Assembly (NCBI GenBank): GCA_913057225.1 | Contig: CAJXNT010000004.1 | Coordinates: forward strand, 1-64,000 | From: an uncultured Mycoplasmatota bacterium | Lineage (GTDB): Bacteria > Bacillota_I > Bacilli_A > Izemoplasmatales > Izemoplasmataceae | Reading direction: 5' to 3' | Length of the DNA stretch: 64,000 nucleotides | Shown: piece after piece, positions 17,045-25,120 of the stretch | Layout: each line of letters opens with the position of its first letter | Position numbering within the stretch: position 1 is the stretch's first letter | Translations under genes and position numbers: made by a program | Notes under the pieces: generated by a model | Seen by the model: the letters and a program-made list of their open reading frames with translations, nothing else | Told to the model about the DNA's origin: nothing | The model's database searches: none

Positions 17045-17964
17045 TGTTTTCTCCTTATCGGTTGAGGGTATAATCGGTTCATCATCGTCGTGACCGCTTC
17101 GAATGTGGGAGGCGTGGTGCCCGCAGTTTCGGTCGTGGCACTGGCCACCGCCGAGGCAAAGCGGAGTTGTTCGCGGATGGGTTCATGCCGACGCATGATG
17201 GCCCCCGCCACAAACGCATCCCCCGCACCCACGGTGCTTTGGACATCAAGTTTGAGGGCTTTTTGATGAAGGATGCCATGTCCTTCCGACGCATAGGCTC
17301 CGTTGGCCCCCGCCGTGATCATGACTCTTTCAATGCCCCATGCATGGCAGCGGTCTAAATCTGGTTGAACCGTCGTTTCATTAAAGGGTTTACCAAATAA
17401 TGTTTCCCACTCATGATGATTGGGTTTAATCAGGCTGGGCCCGGCTTCGATGCCTTTTTTCAAGGCTTCGTTTGAAGCATCAAGCACCGTATAGACGTCG
17501 CGGGCTTTATACCGTTTAATCCAGTTTTGATATGTGGAAACGGGAAGGCCTGGGGGCAAACTCCCCGTCAAGACCAGCACGTCTTTCGCCTGGAGTAATC
17601 CGTCCAAATATTCTTGAATCGCATGCAATGTATTGAGCGAAAGATGGGGGCCTGGCGCGTTGACTTCTTCCATGGCTTGGGTGGTGTCATCGATGTACTT
17701 CTGGTTTTCCCGGATCTCGCCATCCACCGCAAACGCGTGATGCGATATCTCACGGGCTTGCAAAAAATCAGTGATGGTTTTGCCGTGTGCACCGGCGGTG
17801 ATTAAGACGGCATGACTGTCGACGCCTAGTGCCTTCAGAGTGTTGGAGACATTAATGCCTTTTCCGCCCACATCTGACCGTTTAGATTTCACGGTTTTTG
17901 AGGCCAGAGAATCCACCCTAAGTGTGGTGTCAATGGCAGGATTCAGCGTCAGCGTGACGATCAT
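17041..17964 (-). CDS. PfkB-family sugar-phosphate kinase (1-phosphofructokinase/tagatose-6-P kinase type)
   Basis: 307 residues. It begins TLTLNPAIDTT, has GGKGINVSNTLKALG, the substrate region with E-V-N-A-P-G-P, GSLPPGLP, and the catalytic anion hole/base TVGAGDAFVAGA. These are the features of FruK/LacC enzymes. It is embedded in a mannitol PTS cluster: 4-nt overlaps with mtlF upstream and the dehydrogenase downstream. 1-Phosphofructokinase (fructose-1-P to fructose-1,6-bisphosphate) best fits the proposed route; tagatose-6-phosphate kinase is the alternative. Confidence 0.87.
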   Translation of the reverse strand: MIVTLTLNPAIDTTLRVDSLASKTVKSKRSDVGGKGINVSNTLKALGVDSHAVLITAGAHGKTITDFLQAREISHHAFAVDGEIRENQKYIDDTTQAMEEVNAPGPHLSLNTLHAIQEYLDGLLQAKDVLVLTGSLPPGLPVSTYQNWIKRYKARDVYTVLDASNEALKKGIEAGPSLIKPNHHEWETLFGKPFNETTVQPDLDRCHAWGIERVMITAGANGAYASEGHGILHQKALKLDVQSTVGAGDAFVAGAIMRRHEPIREQLRFASAVASATTETAGTTPPTFEAVTTMMNRLYPQPIRRKQ

Positions 17965-18398
17965 TCCGAAAGTCCCGCGGTGAACTTTTCATAAATGAGG
18001 TTGACATCATCGGAATGCCATAAAGCTCTCGCATCCTCGAGTTCGCCAAACGCTTCAGCGATGTTGGCTAAGATTTCAATGTGATCATTATTTTTTCCGG
18101 CAATGCCAATGACGATGTAGGCCGTGTTGCCGTTATAATCAATGCCTTCTGGGTATTGAAAGACCACAATGCCACTTTTAACAATCGCATCTTTGGCTTT
18201 GCCAACCCCGTGAGGAATGGCAATGCCGTTGCCGATGTACGTGGAGACAATGGCTTCTCTTTCAAACATGGCATCGATATAATCCGACGTCACGTAGCCT
18301 TCTTCCACCAGCCGTTCACCGGCTTTTTGAATCGCTTGATCGCGAGTGATGGTGGGTTGGGATAAGACAATGTTATGGGGGGTGAGAATGGTTTGCAT
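17961..18398 (-). CDS. mtlF: PTS mannitol-type EIIA component
   Basis: 145-residue EIIA of the mannitol/fructose family. The phosphorylation site is His63 in IGNGIAIPHGVGKA. It would pass phosphate from HPr to the EIIB domain of the transporter at 20713-22074, which itself lacks an EIIA domain. It lies 13 nt after the regulator gene and overlaps the kinase start by 4 nt, so all are co-transcribed. Confidence 0.9.
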   Translation of the reverse strand: MQTILTPHNIVLSQPTITRDQAIQKAGERLVEEGYVTSDYIDAMFEREAIVSTYIGNGIAIPHGVGKAKDAIVKSGIVVFQYPEGIDYNGNTAYIVIGIAGKNNDHIEILANIAEAFGELEDARALWHSDDVNLIYEKFTAGLSE

Positions 18399-18411
18399 GG
18401 AAAACTCCCTT

Positions 18412-20559
18412 CTATGATTGCATGAGTTGGCGATTTTGCTGCATCACATATTGCGCCATATAGCGTTCAAAGCGTTCATAAAGTTGCATCGTTTCGAGCT
18501 CTTTAAGTTGCGTTAAAAAGGTGGGATCTGAGACCGTCAAACGCGAAATTTCACTGATGGCATCAAGGGCATGGGCCTCCATTTTTTCGGGGGCCAGTAA
18601 GACCAACGATGCATCGCAGGGGGTGGATTGATACTCAAGCGTCGTATGACGGATGACTAAGACATGAATGGTGTCGATGGCATCTGAGCGAGTGTGTAAA
18701 AAAAGCACGCGGTCTTCCTTGAAAATCACCGAACCCAAAGCTTCGCGGGCGAAAATATCGGATCTTAACGCCGCTTTGGCCTGAGCATCAAGCTCAAGTC
18801 TTTGCGTGATGTGATCGACCAACGCATCGATCGATTCAACCGGAATATCATCATCAATTTTGAGGTGATTCAATAATTCAACCACCGCGCGTGATGTTTG
18901 CGCCATTTGATTCAAATCCGATTTGGTGAGTTTCGCTGTGGGTTCATCGACCGCCGATGTTTTCATCATTTGCGTGGAACTGAGAGCTCCTTTGATTTTT
19001 TGAATGTCCGTGTCCATAAGGAGTGGGTTGACCATCACCACGGGCGTCAGTCGATTTTCAAAATGGACGGTCGAAATGATGAGATCCACATTTTTTTCTA
19101 ACAGCCAGACTTCAGAAATTTGAGTGGTCGATAAGATGGCTTCAATGTCGATTTGGTTAAATTCTGAGCGAATGCGTTCAGCCAGCATTTTCGATGTGCC
19201 AATGCCCGAGGTGCACGTAACCACGACTTTATACCGTGTGTTTGAGTGTGAATCTTGGTTTTTAAGTGCCTCAATCGCCGAGCCCAAGTGCATGGCGATG
19301 TAGCCAATCTCAGCATCGGGCATCGCGATGTTAAGCCCCTCTTCTAAGATGCCCACCACATCCACCGCCACCGCATAAATATCAGGATAATTTTCTTTGA
19401 TTTTATCGAGCAGCGGATTGCGAATATCAAGTTTCATTTGGATGCGGTTGATCGAAAGTCGAATGTGATCCACGAGGCCCACCAAGAGCGCTGAATTTTT
19501 CTTAAGTGGATACCCGGTTAAGGTCTCGGCCCGGTTGAGCATCTTATTGATGAGTGCGGTCAGTTGATAATTGGATATGATGAGTTCATTGAATTTTAAA
19601 ATGCTCTCATCGTAGAGGCCTTGATGATAGCGAGCCCCTTTGAGGTGCATGGTAATGTAGCCGATTTCGGCGTCTGGGATGTCCAGTTGAAGTTTTTGCG
19701 CCAGCGTGTCAATGAGAAACTCTGCCACGGAAAATTCTTCAAACGCCCGGAGATTATTGAGCGTATCTGCGGGCATCTCGATGACATCGCCTTTTTGCAA
19801 GCGTTTAATGGCCAACGCCAGGTGAACGGCTAACGCGGTGTAAGAACTTTCCACAAACTCAAAGCCCATCGAGTGTTCCGATTCTTTTATGGCTTCTTCA
19901 ATGATTTGAATGGTTTGGTAATCAATCAAATCTAAAAGGCTTTGCGTGATGGCTGAATACGAACGTTCCATCGGTGGCGAGGTGGTGATCGGCGCCACGT
20001 ACGTCCGGATGACTTGACGCAGCTCATTTTCATCAAGGGCTTCGTGAAGATAACGCATCAATGCGCGTCGTTTATCGGTCTCTTGACCTTCAACCAATAA
20101 GCCCACCCCAGGGCGTCTCACTAACGTGAGATGAAACGTCTTGAGATCTTTTTCGACCGCATTTAAATCGTGCGATACGGTGGCTTCTGAGACATCCAGC
20201 GCATGGGCGAACACAGAAATTTTATAAAGATCCCGGGCTTGCAACAGTTCGGTGGCGATAAAGGTTCGTCGTTCTTTGGGTGAGTATACATGATCGTAAG
20301 ATTGGCCGGATACTTCATCAATGAGGGTGCGTTTCAACGAGGCATCGACATCCACAAAAAGCCCGTTGGGTCCTTGTCTTTGCACGCTTAAGTGGCGACT
20401 GGCAAACCAATCATCCACCAATTTCATATCACGAAGAACGGTGCGTTTGGACACACCCAAATGACTCGCCAAATGATTCACAGTTAGCGGGGTTTTCGTC
20501 TCCAATAGGGCAAGAATAATTTGACGCTCACGGTGACTTAAGAACTCCGACACAAACAC
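18412..20559 (-). CDS. mtlR: MtlR-type PRD transcriptional activator
   Basis: 715 residues. Domain order: two N-terminal helix-turn-helix segments (LASHLGVSKRTVLRDMKLVDDW at ~25-50 and HALDVSEATVSHDLNAVEKDL at ~118-140), two PTS-regulation domains with conserved His in LAVHLALAIKR/IGYITMHLKGARYH and IRLSINRIQ/IGYIAMHLGSA, a GatB-like EIIB domain with VVTCTSGIGTSKML (Cys), and a C-terminal EIIA-Mtl-like domain with LFLHTRS. This is the MtlR layout, in which PTS phosphorylation gates activation of the mannitol genes. Start is a GTG: 20559, or more likely 20553, which sits 8 nt from GAAGGTGA. Confidence 0.9.
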   Translation of the reverse strand: MFVSEFLSHRERQIILALLETKTPLTVNHLASHLGVSKRTVLRDMKLVDDWFASRHLSVQRQGPNGLFVDVDASLKRTLIDEVSGQSYDHVYSPKERRTFIATELLQARDLYKISVFAHALDVSEATVSHDLNAVEKDLKTFHLTLVRRPGVGLLVEGQETDKRRALMRYLHEALDENELRQVIRTYVAPITTSPPMERSYSAITQSLLDLIDYQTIQIIEEAIKESEHSMGFEFVESSYTALAVHLALAIKRLQKGDVIEMPADTLNNLRAFEEFSVAEFLIDTLAQKLQLDIPDAEIGYITMHLKGARYHQGLYDESILKFNELIISNYQLTALINKMLNRAETLTGYPLKKNSALLVGLVDHIRLSINRIQMKLDIRNPLLDKIKENYPDIYAVAVDVVGILEEGLNIAMPDAEIGYIAMHLGSAIEALKNQDSHSNTRYKVVVTCTSGIGTSKMLAERIRSEFNQIDIEAILSTTQISEVWLLEKNVDLIISTVHFENRLTPVVMVNPLLMDTDIQKIKGALSSTQMMKTSAVDEPTAKLTKSDLNQMAQTSRAVVELLNHLKIDDDIPVESIDALVDHITQRLELDAQAKAALRSDIFAREALGSVIFKEDRVLFLHTRSDAIDTIHVLVIRHTTLEYQSTPCDASLVLLAPEKMEAHALDAISEISRLTVSDPTFLTQLKELETMQLYERFERYMAQYVMQQNRQLMQS

Positions 20560-20647
20560 TCACCTTCTTTACTTTTATCATAGGCCAGAACCCATAAAAT
20601 CTGACGGAGGGATGGTTTTATTTTGGCATACTTTCTAATCTTTAGGC

Positions 20648-20663
20648 GTGACAAAAGTAAATA
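20648..20663 (-). promoter_or_regulatory. Candidate MtlR operator upstream of mtlR
   Basis: On the + strand it reads GTGACAAAAGTAAATA. It matches 15 of 16 bases at 22172-22187 upstream of mtlA, at a similar distance (about 90-100 nt) ahead of the start codon and in the same orientation. Its recurrence before exactly these two genes suggests an activator site. Confidence 0.6.
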
Positions 20664-20701
20664 ATAGAAAAGCGGTCCTCACCGAAATGGTGAAGACCGC
20701 T
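20663..20701 (-). terminator. Intrinsic terminator after mtlA
   Basis: A 13-bp stem (20671-20683 with 20689-20701) with one mismatch is followed on the minus strand by TTTTCTATT. It separates the mtlA transcript from the mtlR-mtlF-kinase-dehydrogenase-HPr transcript. Confidence 0.75.
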
Positions 20702-20712
20702 CCATGAAGTTC

Positions 20713-22074
20713 TTATTTCAGACGTTCGACCAATTGATCGTATTCTGGCGCCCCGACAAAATTCTCGATGGCGACGATTTCAGCCTGCGGAGCATTCTGA
20801 CTCGCGCGAGCTTTCAAGTCACGGTGCGTCACCACTAAGTCCGCATTTTCAGGAATTTCTTCCAAACTCGTGTTGATGACTTCCACGTTTACACTGGCGG
20901 CTTTAAATTTCTTTTTAAGTGTGGAAGCGCCCATCGCACTTGAGCCCATGCCCGCATCACACGCAAAGACCACTAAATTCACAGCCGATGCTTTCTTTTG
21001 ACCGGCGGATTTCATGGAAGCCACTTTGGCTTTTGCGTCTTCGATGTCTTCCACTTTGGTTTTATCAATCTTGAGGAAGAACGATGCCACAAAGAAACTG
21101 GCGACAGTGGAGGTTAAGACTCCTGCAAACATTCCGAGGAAGTCCCCTTGTGGGGTCATCGCGATGTAGGCAAAAATACTACCCGGTGACGGAGTGGCCA
21201 CAAGACCCACACCAAAGATGACAAAGGTCAAGACCCCGGTGAAACCACCGGCAATCGCAGCGAGCACTAAGACCGGTTTCGCAAGCACGTATGGGAAGTA
21301 AATTTCATGAATCCCACCTAAGAAATGAATGATGACCGATCCTGGGGCCGAGGCTTTCGAAGCGCCTCTCCCAAAGACCCAGAAGGCGAGTAAGATGCCA
21401 AGCCCAGGTCCGGGGTTGGTTTCCAACATGAAGAAGATGGATTTTCCAGCTTCTGCCGCTTCATTCACCCCTAAGGGTCCTAAAACCCCATGGTTAATCG
21501 CGTTATTTAAAAAGAGTATTTTCGCCGGTTCAATAAAGAAAGAAGCAAACGGTAAAAGGTTGGCATCGACCACGACATCGACTAAGGCTTCTAGCGCATT
21601 GTTGAGCCCAAGCACCACGGGCCCGATGATTAAGAGCGCGAAAAGAGCCAGTAACGTTCCAGCAATCCCTGCTGAAAAGTTGTTGACCAACATTTCAAAG
21701 CCCGTAGGTGTTTTGTCTTGTAGAAGTTGATCGATTTTCTTGATGACATACCCACCGAGTGGGCCCATCACCATCGCCCCAATAAACATCGGGACATCGG
21801 CACCGACCACAACCCCCATGGTTGCGATGGCCCCTAAGACACCCCCACGAATACCATAAATTAAACGGCCTCCGGTAAACCCGATGAGGAGTGGTAACAT
21901 GTAAATAATCATCGGTCCGACCAGTTCGGCGAGGTTTTCATTAGGCAGCCAGCCCGTCGGAATGAAGAGTGCGGTGATTAACCCCCAGGCAATGAAGGCC
22001 CCAATGTTAGGCATCACCATTCCGCTGAGAAAGCGACCAAACGATTGAATACGTACACGAATGGTTGAATCCAT
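20713..22074 (-). CDS. mtlA: PTS mannitol-specific EIICB transporter
   Basis: 453 residues, closely matching the mannitol permease family. The N-terminal EIIC domain has RVRIQSFGRFLSGMVMPNIG, the FEMLVNNFSAGI and GGIHEIYFPYV signatures and the NNAINHG loop. After a linker at about 340-365, the cytoplasmic EIIB domain carries VVFACDAGMGSSAMGA with the phosphorylated Cys372. The EIIA domain fused in E. coli MtlA is absent and supplied by mtlF. The protein imports mannitol as mannitol-1-phosphate. It is preceded by a promoter overlapping a cre-like site and by a motif shared with mtlR. Confidence 0.94.
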   Translation of the reverse strand: MDSTIRVRIQSFGRFLSGMVMPNIGAFIAWGLITALFIPTGWLPNENLAELVGPMIIYMLPLLIGFTGGRLIYGIRGGVLGAIATMGVVVGADVPMFIGAMVMGPLGGYVIKKIDQLLQDKTPTGFEMLVNNFSAGIAGTLLALFALLIIGPVVLGLNNALEALVDVVVDANLLPFASFFIEPAKILFLNNAINHGVLGPLGVNEAAEAGKSIFFMLETNPGPGLGILLAFWVFGRGASKASAPGSVIIHFLGGIHEIYFPYVLAKPVLVLAAIAGGFTGVLTFVIFGVGLVATPSPGSIFAYIAMTPQGDFLGMFAGVLTSTVASFFVASFFLKIDKTKVEDIEDAKAKVASMKSAGQKKASAVNLVVFACDAGMGSSAMGASTLKKKFKAASVNVEVINTSLEEIPENADLVVTHRDLKARASQNAPQAEIVAIENFVGAPEYDQLVERLK

Positions 22075-22110
22075 AAAAAATTCCTCCTAAAAAAGTTTTT
22101 TTCTAACTTT

Positions 22111-22140
22111 ATTTTAAAAAGTAAGCGTTATCAATTACAA
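22111..22140 (-). promoter_or_regulatory. mtlA promoter with overlapping cre (CcpA) site
   Basis: On the minus strand TTGTAA and TAAAAT are separated by 18 nt. The spacer (22120-22134) contains TTGATAACGCTTACT, one mismatch from the cre consensus WTGNAANCGNWNNCW. Glucose repression of mannitol uptake by CcpA/HPr-Ser-P is therefore likely. Confidence 0.65.
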
Positions 22141-22171
22141 GATAAAGAAATTTAACCTTGCCGATGTATCG

Positions 22172-22187
22172 GTGACAAAACTAAATA
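22172..22187 (-). promoter_or_regulatory. Candidate MtlR operator upstream of mtlA
   Basis: GTGACAAAACTAAATA on the + strand is the partner of 20648-20663. It sits about 32 nt upstream of the mtlA -35 element, a place fit for an activator. A short palindrome CCGATGTATCGG (22161-22172) abuts it. Confidence 0.6.
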
Positions 22188-22232
22188 GTGCTAAGATAGA
22201 AGTCATAGACATGCATAGAGTGAGGACCCTTT

Positions 22233-23435
22233 ATGACCCCAAGAGCCATCTACTTATCCAGCCGCTTCATCATGAGTTTTGCGTTTAATTTGATGTTTAC
22301 GGCGGCCATCATTTATCGCATTGACATTGCGAATTTGGCCATTTACGAACTGATCTTGCTTGGGACGGCCTTAGAAATCTCGGTGTTAATGTTTGAAGTC
22401 CCGACCGGGGTGGTGGCCGATTTATACAGCCGCAAATGGTCGGTCATCATCGGCCTGTTGATCATTGGCGCGGGCTTTTTACTGGAAGTGAGCACTTTGG
22501 TATTCGCGCTGATTTTTTTGGCGCAAATCATTTGGGGGCTTGGTGAAACATTCATCAGTGGTGCGTTGGATGCGTGGTTATCGGATGAAGCCAATCTTCC
22601 CGTGAAAGAGACCTACCTCAGCGGCAAACAATTCAGTTTGCTGGGGAGTGTGGGCGGCATTATTCTCTCTGGATTCATCGGGAGCATCAACCCCATTTGG
22701 GCGATGATCACCGCGGCCATCATAATGATTCTATTAGCACTGTGGCTCGCATTCACCATGAAAGAAACGGTCGCCTTTGAAAAAACCCACCAAACCATAA
22801 AACAGTATGTCAAACAACTTTCTTTCGGGTTTTCGCATATCCGAAAGCATCATGTGTTACGCGTGCTTTTTATCATCATGCTCTTTTTAGGGCTTTATTC
22901 CGAAGGGATCGACCGCACCTATCAAGTCCATATACTAGATAATTTAGGTTTGCGAAACTTATCCATCGCACCCGTATGGATCATCGCGTCCGTGAAACTA
23001 ATCATGGTCCTCACAGGCGCCCTCCTCATCAGTGTGAATAAACGGGTATTCACTGGGGATGAACACGTCAAAATGTGGCTTGGGGGCCTCTTCTTTGTGA
23101 TGAGCGCGGGCGTCTTAAGTTTTGGCCTCTTCAACGTTCCCGCCATTGCGATCAGTGGGTTCATTTTGTTCCATGCGGCCCGGGCATCATCGGAGCCCAT
23201 TTTGACCCATGTGATGGTGGAAAACACCCCCACCGCCCTCAAAGCCACCGTCCTTTCCAGTTTTGGCCAGCTGGATGCGGTGGGTCAGCTCATGAGCGGG
23301 GCTCTCATGGTCGGCATTGGGGCGTTTTTCCCCTTATCCGTCCTCTACGGCGTGACCGCCCTGATCTTAGTCGTCCCCATGCTCACGGCAGGATTGCTTC
23401 CGGTCAAGAAAAATCCAAATCCCGAAACCGCTTAA
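22233..23435 (+). CDS. Major facilitator superfamily transporter
   Basis: 400 residues with about 12 hydrophobic helices. The loop between helices 2 and 3 has FEVPTGVVADLYSRKWSVIIG, the MFS motif A of the small-molecule/drug exporter type. Substrate unknown. It is divergent from mtlA, sharing a 158-nt intergenic region; a -10-like TAAGAT with an upstream TG at about 22189-22197 and GAGG before ATG 22233 suit expression on this strand. It is followed at 30 nt by a Nudix gene with its own ribosome site. Confidence 0.85.
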   Translation: MTPRAIYLSSRFIMSFAFNLMFTAAIIYRIDIANLAIYELILLGTALEISVLMFEVPTGVVADLYSRKWSVIIGLLIIGAGFLLEVSTLVFALIFLAQIIWGLGETFISGALDAWLSDEANLPVKETYLSGKQFSLLGSVGGIILSGFIGSINPIWAMITAAIIMILLALWLAFTMKETVAFEKTHQTIKQYVKQLSFGFSHIRKHHVLRVLFIIMLFLGLYSEGIDRTYQVHILDNLGLRNLSIAPVWIIASVKLIMVLTGALLISVNKRVFTGDEHVKMWLGGLFFVMSAGVLSFGLFNVPAIAISGFILFHAARASSEPILTHVMVENTPTALKATVLSSFGQLDAVGQLMSGALMVGIGAFFPLSVLYGVTALILVVPMLTAGLLPVKKNPNPETA

Positions 23436-23465
23436 AAGATGCTACACTTGAAAAAGGTGATATTT

Positions 23466-24023
23466 ATGAATTACATCGATGTGGTCCAAGACTATAACGC
23501 CACGCTCGAACAAGAAAAAATTGATCAAGAATTAATGCTGGACTTTTTCAAGCGCAATCCAGATGCCTTAGACCGAAGCAATTTGACCGCGCATGTCACA
23601 TCGTCGGTGTTCATCATGAACATGGCTAAAACCAAAGTGCTGATGGGCTTTCACAACATCTACCAGTCGTGGGGATGGTTTGGCGGTCATAACGACGGGG
23701 AGGCCGATTGTCTGCATGTGGCGTTGAAAGAAGCAACCGAGGAAACCGGGATTGAATCTTTCAAAAAAATCAGTGAATCCCCCGTGGCCTTGGATGTGAT
23801 TCATGTGCAAAACCACATCAAAAAAGGGCGCTATGTCCCCGATCATCTTCACTTAAATGTGACCTATGGGCTCTGGGTCGATGATGCCGTTGCCATTAAC
23901 TACAATGAGGCTGAACACAGTGGCATTAAATGGTTTGATATAAACGATTACTTAGATCATGTTAAAGAAGACCGAATGATTCCGCTTTATCAAAAAATAG
24001 AAAAAAGAATGATGGCGCTCTGA
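23466..24023 (+). CDS. Nudix hydrolase
   Basis: 185 residues. The Nudix box reads GGHNDGEADCLHVALKEATEETGI, matching G-x5-E-x7-R-E-U-x-E-E-x-G-U apart from Lys in place of the Arg. The protein has an N-terminal extension of about 45 residues. Such proteins clean up or process nucleoside diphosphate-linked molecules; the substrate is not predictable. ATG 23466 follows AAAAAGGTGA. The terminator hairpin begins inside the last codons. Confidence 0.85.
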   Translation: MNYIDVVQDYNATLEQEKIDQELMLDFFKRNPDALDRSNLTAHVTSSVFIMNMAKTKVLMGFHNIYQSWGWFGGHNDGEADCLHVALKEATEETGIESFKKISESPVALDVIHVQNHIKKGRYVPDHLHLNVTYGLWVDDAVAINYNEAEHSGIKWFDINDYLDHVKEDRMIPLYQKIEKRMMAL

Positions 24024-24042
24024 AAGCCATCATTCTTTTTAT
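24002..24042 (+). terminator. Intrinsic terminator overlapping the Nudix stop codon
   Basis: AAAAAGAATGATGGC (24002-24016) pairs with GCCATCATTCTTTTT (24026-24040). Confidence 0.88.
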
Positions 24043-24067
24043 TTGGAGGATATTTCCACGAATGAAA

Positions 24068-24487
24068 TTATTCGTAAAAAGCGGTGTAGTGTTCAAGCGC
24101 GGCGAGCGCAGCGTCCATGAGTGCATCGCGGGTCGCCGTCGCGCCGGCATAGGCATCAAGTTCGGCCCCCGACAGTTCAGCGTTGGATGCGACGAGATCA
24201 TCAATGTAATTGGTGTCATCAATCAGCAGGCCGCCGTAATCCGCGCTTTCTTCATGGGAAATCACATCGTATGCCGTAATCGTTCCAGCGTCTACGGTCA
24301 CTTCCACGGTCATGTCATAAAAGCCTGTGGTGTCAATGGAGAATACTTGGGCACTGCCGCTGGCTTCACTGCCCGTGACGGTGGCATTAAAGTATTCCAC
24401 AGGATAATCCACGCCTCCGCCGCCACATGCGGCAAGGCTCAAGGTCGCAAGGCCTAAAAATAAAGCCAACATTAATTTTTTCATCAT
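24068..24487 (-). CDS. FMN-binding-domain-like lipoprotein
   Basis: 139 residues. The signal peptide ends in LAACGGG (lipobox), so the protein is extracellular and lipid-anchored. The rest fits one FMN_bind domain: TVEVTVDAGTITAYDVISHEESADYG and the C-terminal DAYAGATATRDALMDAALAAL, which corresponds to the S/T-G-A-T flavinylation motif with Ala in the first position. Covalent FMN attachment by an ApbE-type transferase is possible but not certain with that change. Last gene of a three-lipoprotein operon (4-nt gap from the previous gene plus ribosome site). Confidence 0.78.
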   Translation of the reverse strand: MMKKLMLALFLGLATLSLAACGGGGVDYPVEYFNATVTGSEASGSAQVFSIDTTGFYDMTVEVTVDAGTITAYDVISHEESADYGGLLIDDTNYIDDLVASNAELSGAELDAYAGATATRDALMDAALAALEHYTAFYE

Positions 24488-24492
24488 CTCTC

Positions 24493-25110
24493 CTATTCGC
24501 TCATATACGTTTCTTGATGATATTCCAGGAGCGCTTTCGTAATGCGAATCATGTTGTTGGTCGAGACACTGCTGCCGGAATACGCATCAATCATCTCGGG
24601 TTCATTGATTTCTTTCGTATTGGCGTAATCGGCATACACATCCGGCGTCTCGTCATAAAAGATATTGATGCCTTCTAAATCTTCCAAGTTTTGACCCACC
24701 AACCAGGGAATAAAGTCCGATTTGAAGTCTTCATAGGTGACGCCTGTGGCGGGAATGGGACTTGAATCTCCCCAAAATGCAGTGATGTAATGATCGGTAC
24801 TTTCGTAATCATAAGACATGGTCAGCACTTCGCCCGTATTCTTATCGATTTCATAGTACACCGTACTCCAATAATTATCTTTGGGCGCACGGCATGTGCA
24901 GGATAAATAAGACACTTGGTACTTCACAAAGTCACGCGTTTCATATTCGAATAACACGGGGGCATCAAACATGGTTTCGGCCCCATGACCATCAAGATGC
25001 GGCCACTTAAGATTCGTGTACGACAGCGGTTCAGTCTCCACGGTGCTTTCGGAGCACGCCGCTAAGAATAATGCGGTCATAAGCATCAATGCGAGCAATG
25101 TTTTTTTCAT
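24493..25110 (-). CDS. Lipoprotein with FMN_bind-like C-terminus
   Basis: 205 residues. Lipobox LAACSES. The central region has an unusual Cys-x-Cys (SCTCRAP) at about residue 90. The C-terminus, DAYSGSSVSTNNMIRITKALLEYH, resembles the flavinylation region of FMN_bind proteins (DAxSGAT/S-x-S/T) and parallels the neighbouring lipoprotein. The start at ATG 25110 is preceded by AGGAG; an upstream in-frame extension to 25179 overlaps the previous gene and lacks a ribosome site. Family assignment is tentative. Confidence 0.65.
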   Translation of the reverse strand: MKKTLLALMLMTALFLAACSESTVETEPLSYTNLKWPHLDGHGAETMFDAPVLFEYETRDFVKYQVSYLSCTCRAPKDNYWSTVYYEIDKNTGEVLTMSYDYESTDHYITAFWGDSSPIPATGVTYEDFKSDFIPWLVGQNLEDLEGINIFYDETPDVYADYANTKEINEPEMIDAYSGSSVSTNNMIRITKALLEYHQETYMSE

Positions 25111-25120
25111 CGGAGTTCTC

